The notes under the pieces were generated by a model that saw nothing but the letters and a program-made list of their open reading frames with translations, made no database searches and was not told the DNA's origin. Made by a program: the position numbers and the translations under genes. A DNA stretch of 8,025 nucleotides from Tannerella sp. (GTDB taxonomy: Bacteria > Bacteroidota > Bacteroidia > Bacteroidales > Tannerellaceae): NCBI GenBank assembly GCA_031269635.1, contig JAISYY010000152.1, positions 1 to 8,025 of the forward strand. Direction: 5' to 3'. Shown here piece after piece: positions 6,778 to 8,025 of this stretch (the stretch's first letter is position 1; every line of letters begins with the position of its first letter).

Positions 6778-8025
6778 ATGTTCCTGACCAAACGTTTCTA
6801 CATTGCCGGATTAGTCGTCATCGCGCTGTTCGTGTCGGGCTATTTTGTACCCGCCGTCTTCACGGCCGGCAAAACGGTTCTGGCGTGCCTTGCACTTGCG
6901 GTTGCGGCCGACGTCGCCATGCTGTGGCGCCGCAAAAAAGGGGCGGATGCGGAAAGATACTGCGCTCCGAGATTCTCAAACGGCGACGCCAACGACGTGC
7001 GCTTGATTGTGGAAAGTGCGTATCCGTTCCCCGTAAACGTTGATATCATTGATGAAATCCCGGTGGTATTCCAGCGTCGCGACATACTTTTCAGGGTGAA
7101 GCTGAAACCCGGAGGCCGCGAAGTGATACATTACAAACTGCGTCCCGTGAAACGCGGTGAATATGGCTTCGGGAGGATTCTCCTCTACGTAACGACGGCG
7201 TCAGGACTGGTAAGCCGCCGGATAAAATGCGCCGCAGCTGTTGATATCGCCGTCTATCCGTCGTTCGTCATGCTGCACCGGTACGAGATGATGGCGATAC
7301 ATAATAACCTGACGGAACTGGGCATCAAAAAAATGCGCCGCATCGGACACAATACGGAATTTGAATACATAAAAGAATATATAAAGGGCGACGACTACCG
7401 GACGGTCAACTGGAAAGCAAGCGCACGCCGCCATTTTCCAATGGTAAACATCTACCGGGACGAACGTTCGCAGCAGATATACAGCGTCATCGACAAAGGC
7501 CGAATCATGCAAAACGCATTCCGGGGAATGACACTCCTCGATTACGCAATCAACGCATCGCTGGTACTGTCGTTCGTCGCCATACGCCGGGAAGACAAAG
7601 CGGGCCTCGCCACGTTCGCGGAAAAATTTGAAACGTTCATCCCCGCCGGCAAACAGACCGGGCAGATGCAACTGATACTCGACAGCCTGTACCGCCAGCA
7701 AACAACATTCGGCGAAAGCGACTATTCATCGTTGTACGTACATATAAATAAATTCATCAACAAACGCAGCCTGCTGATAATTTATACTAATTTCGATACG
7801 ATAACCGGCATGGAACGCCAGATTGAATACCTCCGCCGGCTGGCGCGGCGGCATGTCGTGTTAGTCGTGTTTTTTGAAGATACGGAGATGAAAGCGTTTG
7901 CCGCCAAACGGCCGGCATCCATAGAAGGATATTACCAACAAGTCATTACCGGCAAATTCATATTTGAGAAACACCACGTAATCGTCAAACTAAAACAGCA
8001 CGGCATCTATTCGCTCCTGACCGAA
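6778..8025 (+). CDS. DUF58 / VWA-like protein, C-terminus cut by window edge
   Basis: The frame is open for 416 codons from ATG at 6778, ten bases after the MoxR stop, to the window edge; family members with this layout are usually only a little longer, so most of the gene is present. The N-terminus has two hydrophobic helices at about 8-27 and 32-49, followed by WRRKK, placing the rest in the cytoplasm. A beta-rich region (about 65-190) precedes the DUF58 signature EYIKGDDYRTVNWKASARR (200-218). A VWA-like domain begins at QIYSVIDKGRIM (233-244) and continues through LLIIYTNFDTI and VVLVVFFEDTEM strand regions. The metal-site motif is DKGR rather than a classical DxSxS. DUF58 proteins are the standard partners of MoxR ATPases. 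The downstream genes are not visible. Confidence 0.94.
   Translation, partial: MFLTKRFYIAGLVVIALFVSGYFVPAVFTAGKTVLACLALAVAADVAMLWRRKKGADAERYCAPRFSNGDANDVRLIVESAYPFPVNVDIIDEIPVVFQRRDILFRVKLKPGGREVIHYKLRPVKRGEYGFGRILLYVTTASGLVSRRIKCAAAVDIAVYPSFVMLHRYEMMAIHNNLTELGIKKMRRIGHNTEFEYIKEYIKGDDYRTVNWKASARRHFPMVNIYRDERSQQIYSVIDKGRIMQNAFRGMTLLDYAINASLVLSFVAIRREDKAGLATFAEKFETFIPAGKQTGQMQLILDSLYRQQTTFGESDYSSLYVHINKFINKRSLLIIYTNFDTITGMERQIEYLRRLARRHVVLVVFFEDTEMKAFAAKRPASIEGYYQQVITGKFIFEKHHVIVKLKQHGIYSLLTE

Noticed and set aside
6768..7043. A 91-codon frame starting with GTG directly after the MoxR stop.
   Set aside because: It is out of frame with the DUF58 gene, which starts at 6778 and has a clear domain signature; the protein is cysteine- and arginine-rich noise.
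5796..8025. Part of a Bacteroides aerotolerance (Bat) operon.
   Set aside because: Bat operons also have MoxR followed by DUF58, but none of the BatA-E genes is visible and the upstream DUF4350/DUF4129/SpoIIM-like genes fit a different MoxR cluster. The right edge hides what follows, so this is not absolute.

Overview
The window looks like a chromosomal segment from a member of the Bacteroidales (phylum Bacteroidota). Three things point there. The intergenic gap at 1995-2053 carries good matches to the Bacteroidota primary sigma-factor promoter (TTTG, about 20 bp, TAnnTTTG). Leaders are AT-rich, and most genes lack a clear Shine-Dalgarno sequence. The encoded families (DUF4861, and the RDD / SpoIIM-like / DUF4129 / DUF4350 / MoxR / DUF58 set) are typical of that group. 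Coding regions are moderately GC-rich, which produces many long antisense shadow frames. I cannot place the genus.

Layout: the left quarter is on the minus strand. It holds an RDD-family membrane protein (1994-1272) and, 57 bp downstream on the same strand, an exported DUF4861 protein (1214 to beyond base 1). A 59-bp divergent intergenic region separates these from a tight plus-strand operon that fills the rest: SpoIIM-like membrane protein (2054-3025), uncharacterised polytopic membrane protein (2997-3938), DUF4129 membrane protein (3942-4577), DUF4350 membrane protein (4574-5785), MoxR-type AAA+ ATPase (5796-6767) and DUF58 / VWA-like protein (6778 to beyond 8025). Plus-strand genes overlap or are separated by 10 bp or less, so they are almost certainly co-transcribed. 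No gene-free stretch exceeds 60 bp.

Working model (inference): the MoxR ATPase and its DUF58 partner form a chaperone-like pair acting on a membrane assembly made of the DUF4129, DUF4350, SpoIIM-like, polytopic and RDD proteins. The recurring association of these families is known, but the function in non-sporulating Bacteroidota is, to my knowledge, unresolved. This cluster is the best candidate here for a poorly described system. The DUF4861 protein is probably unrelated to it and suggests polysaccharide metabolism. No RNA genes, mobile elements, CRISPR arrays or pseudogenes were seen.
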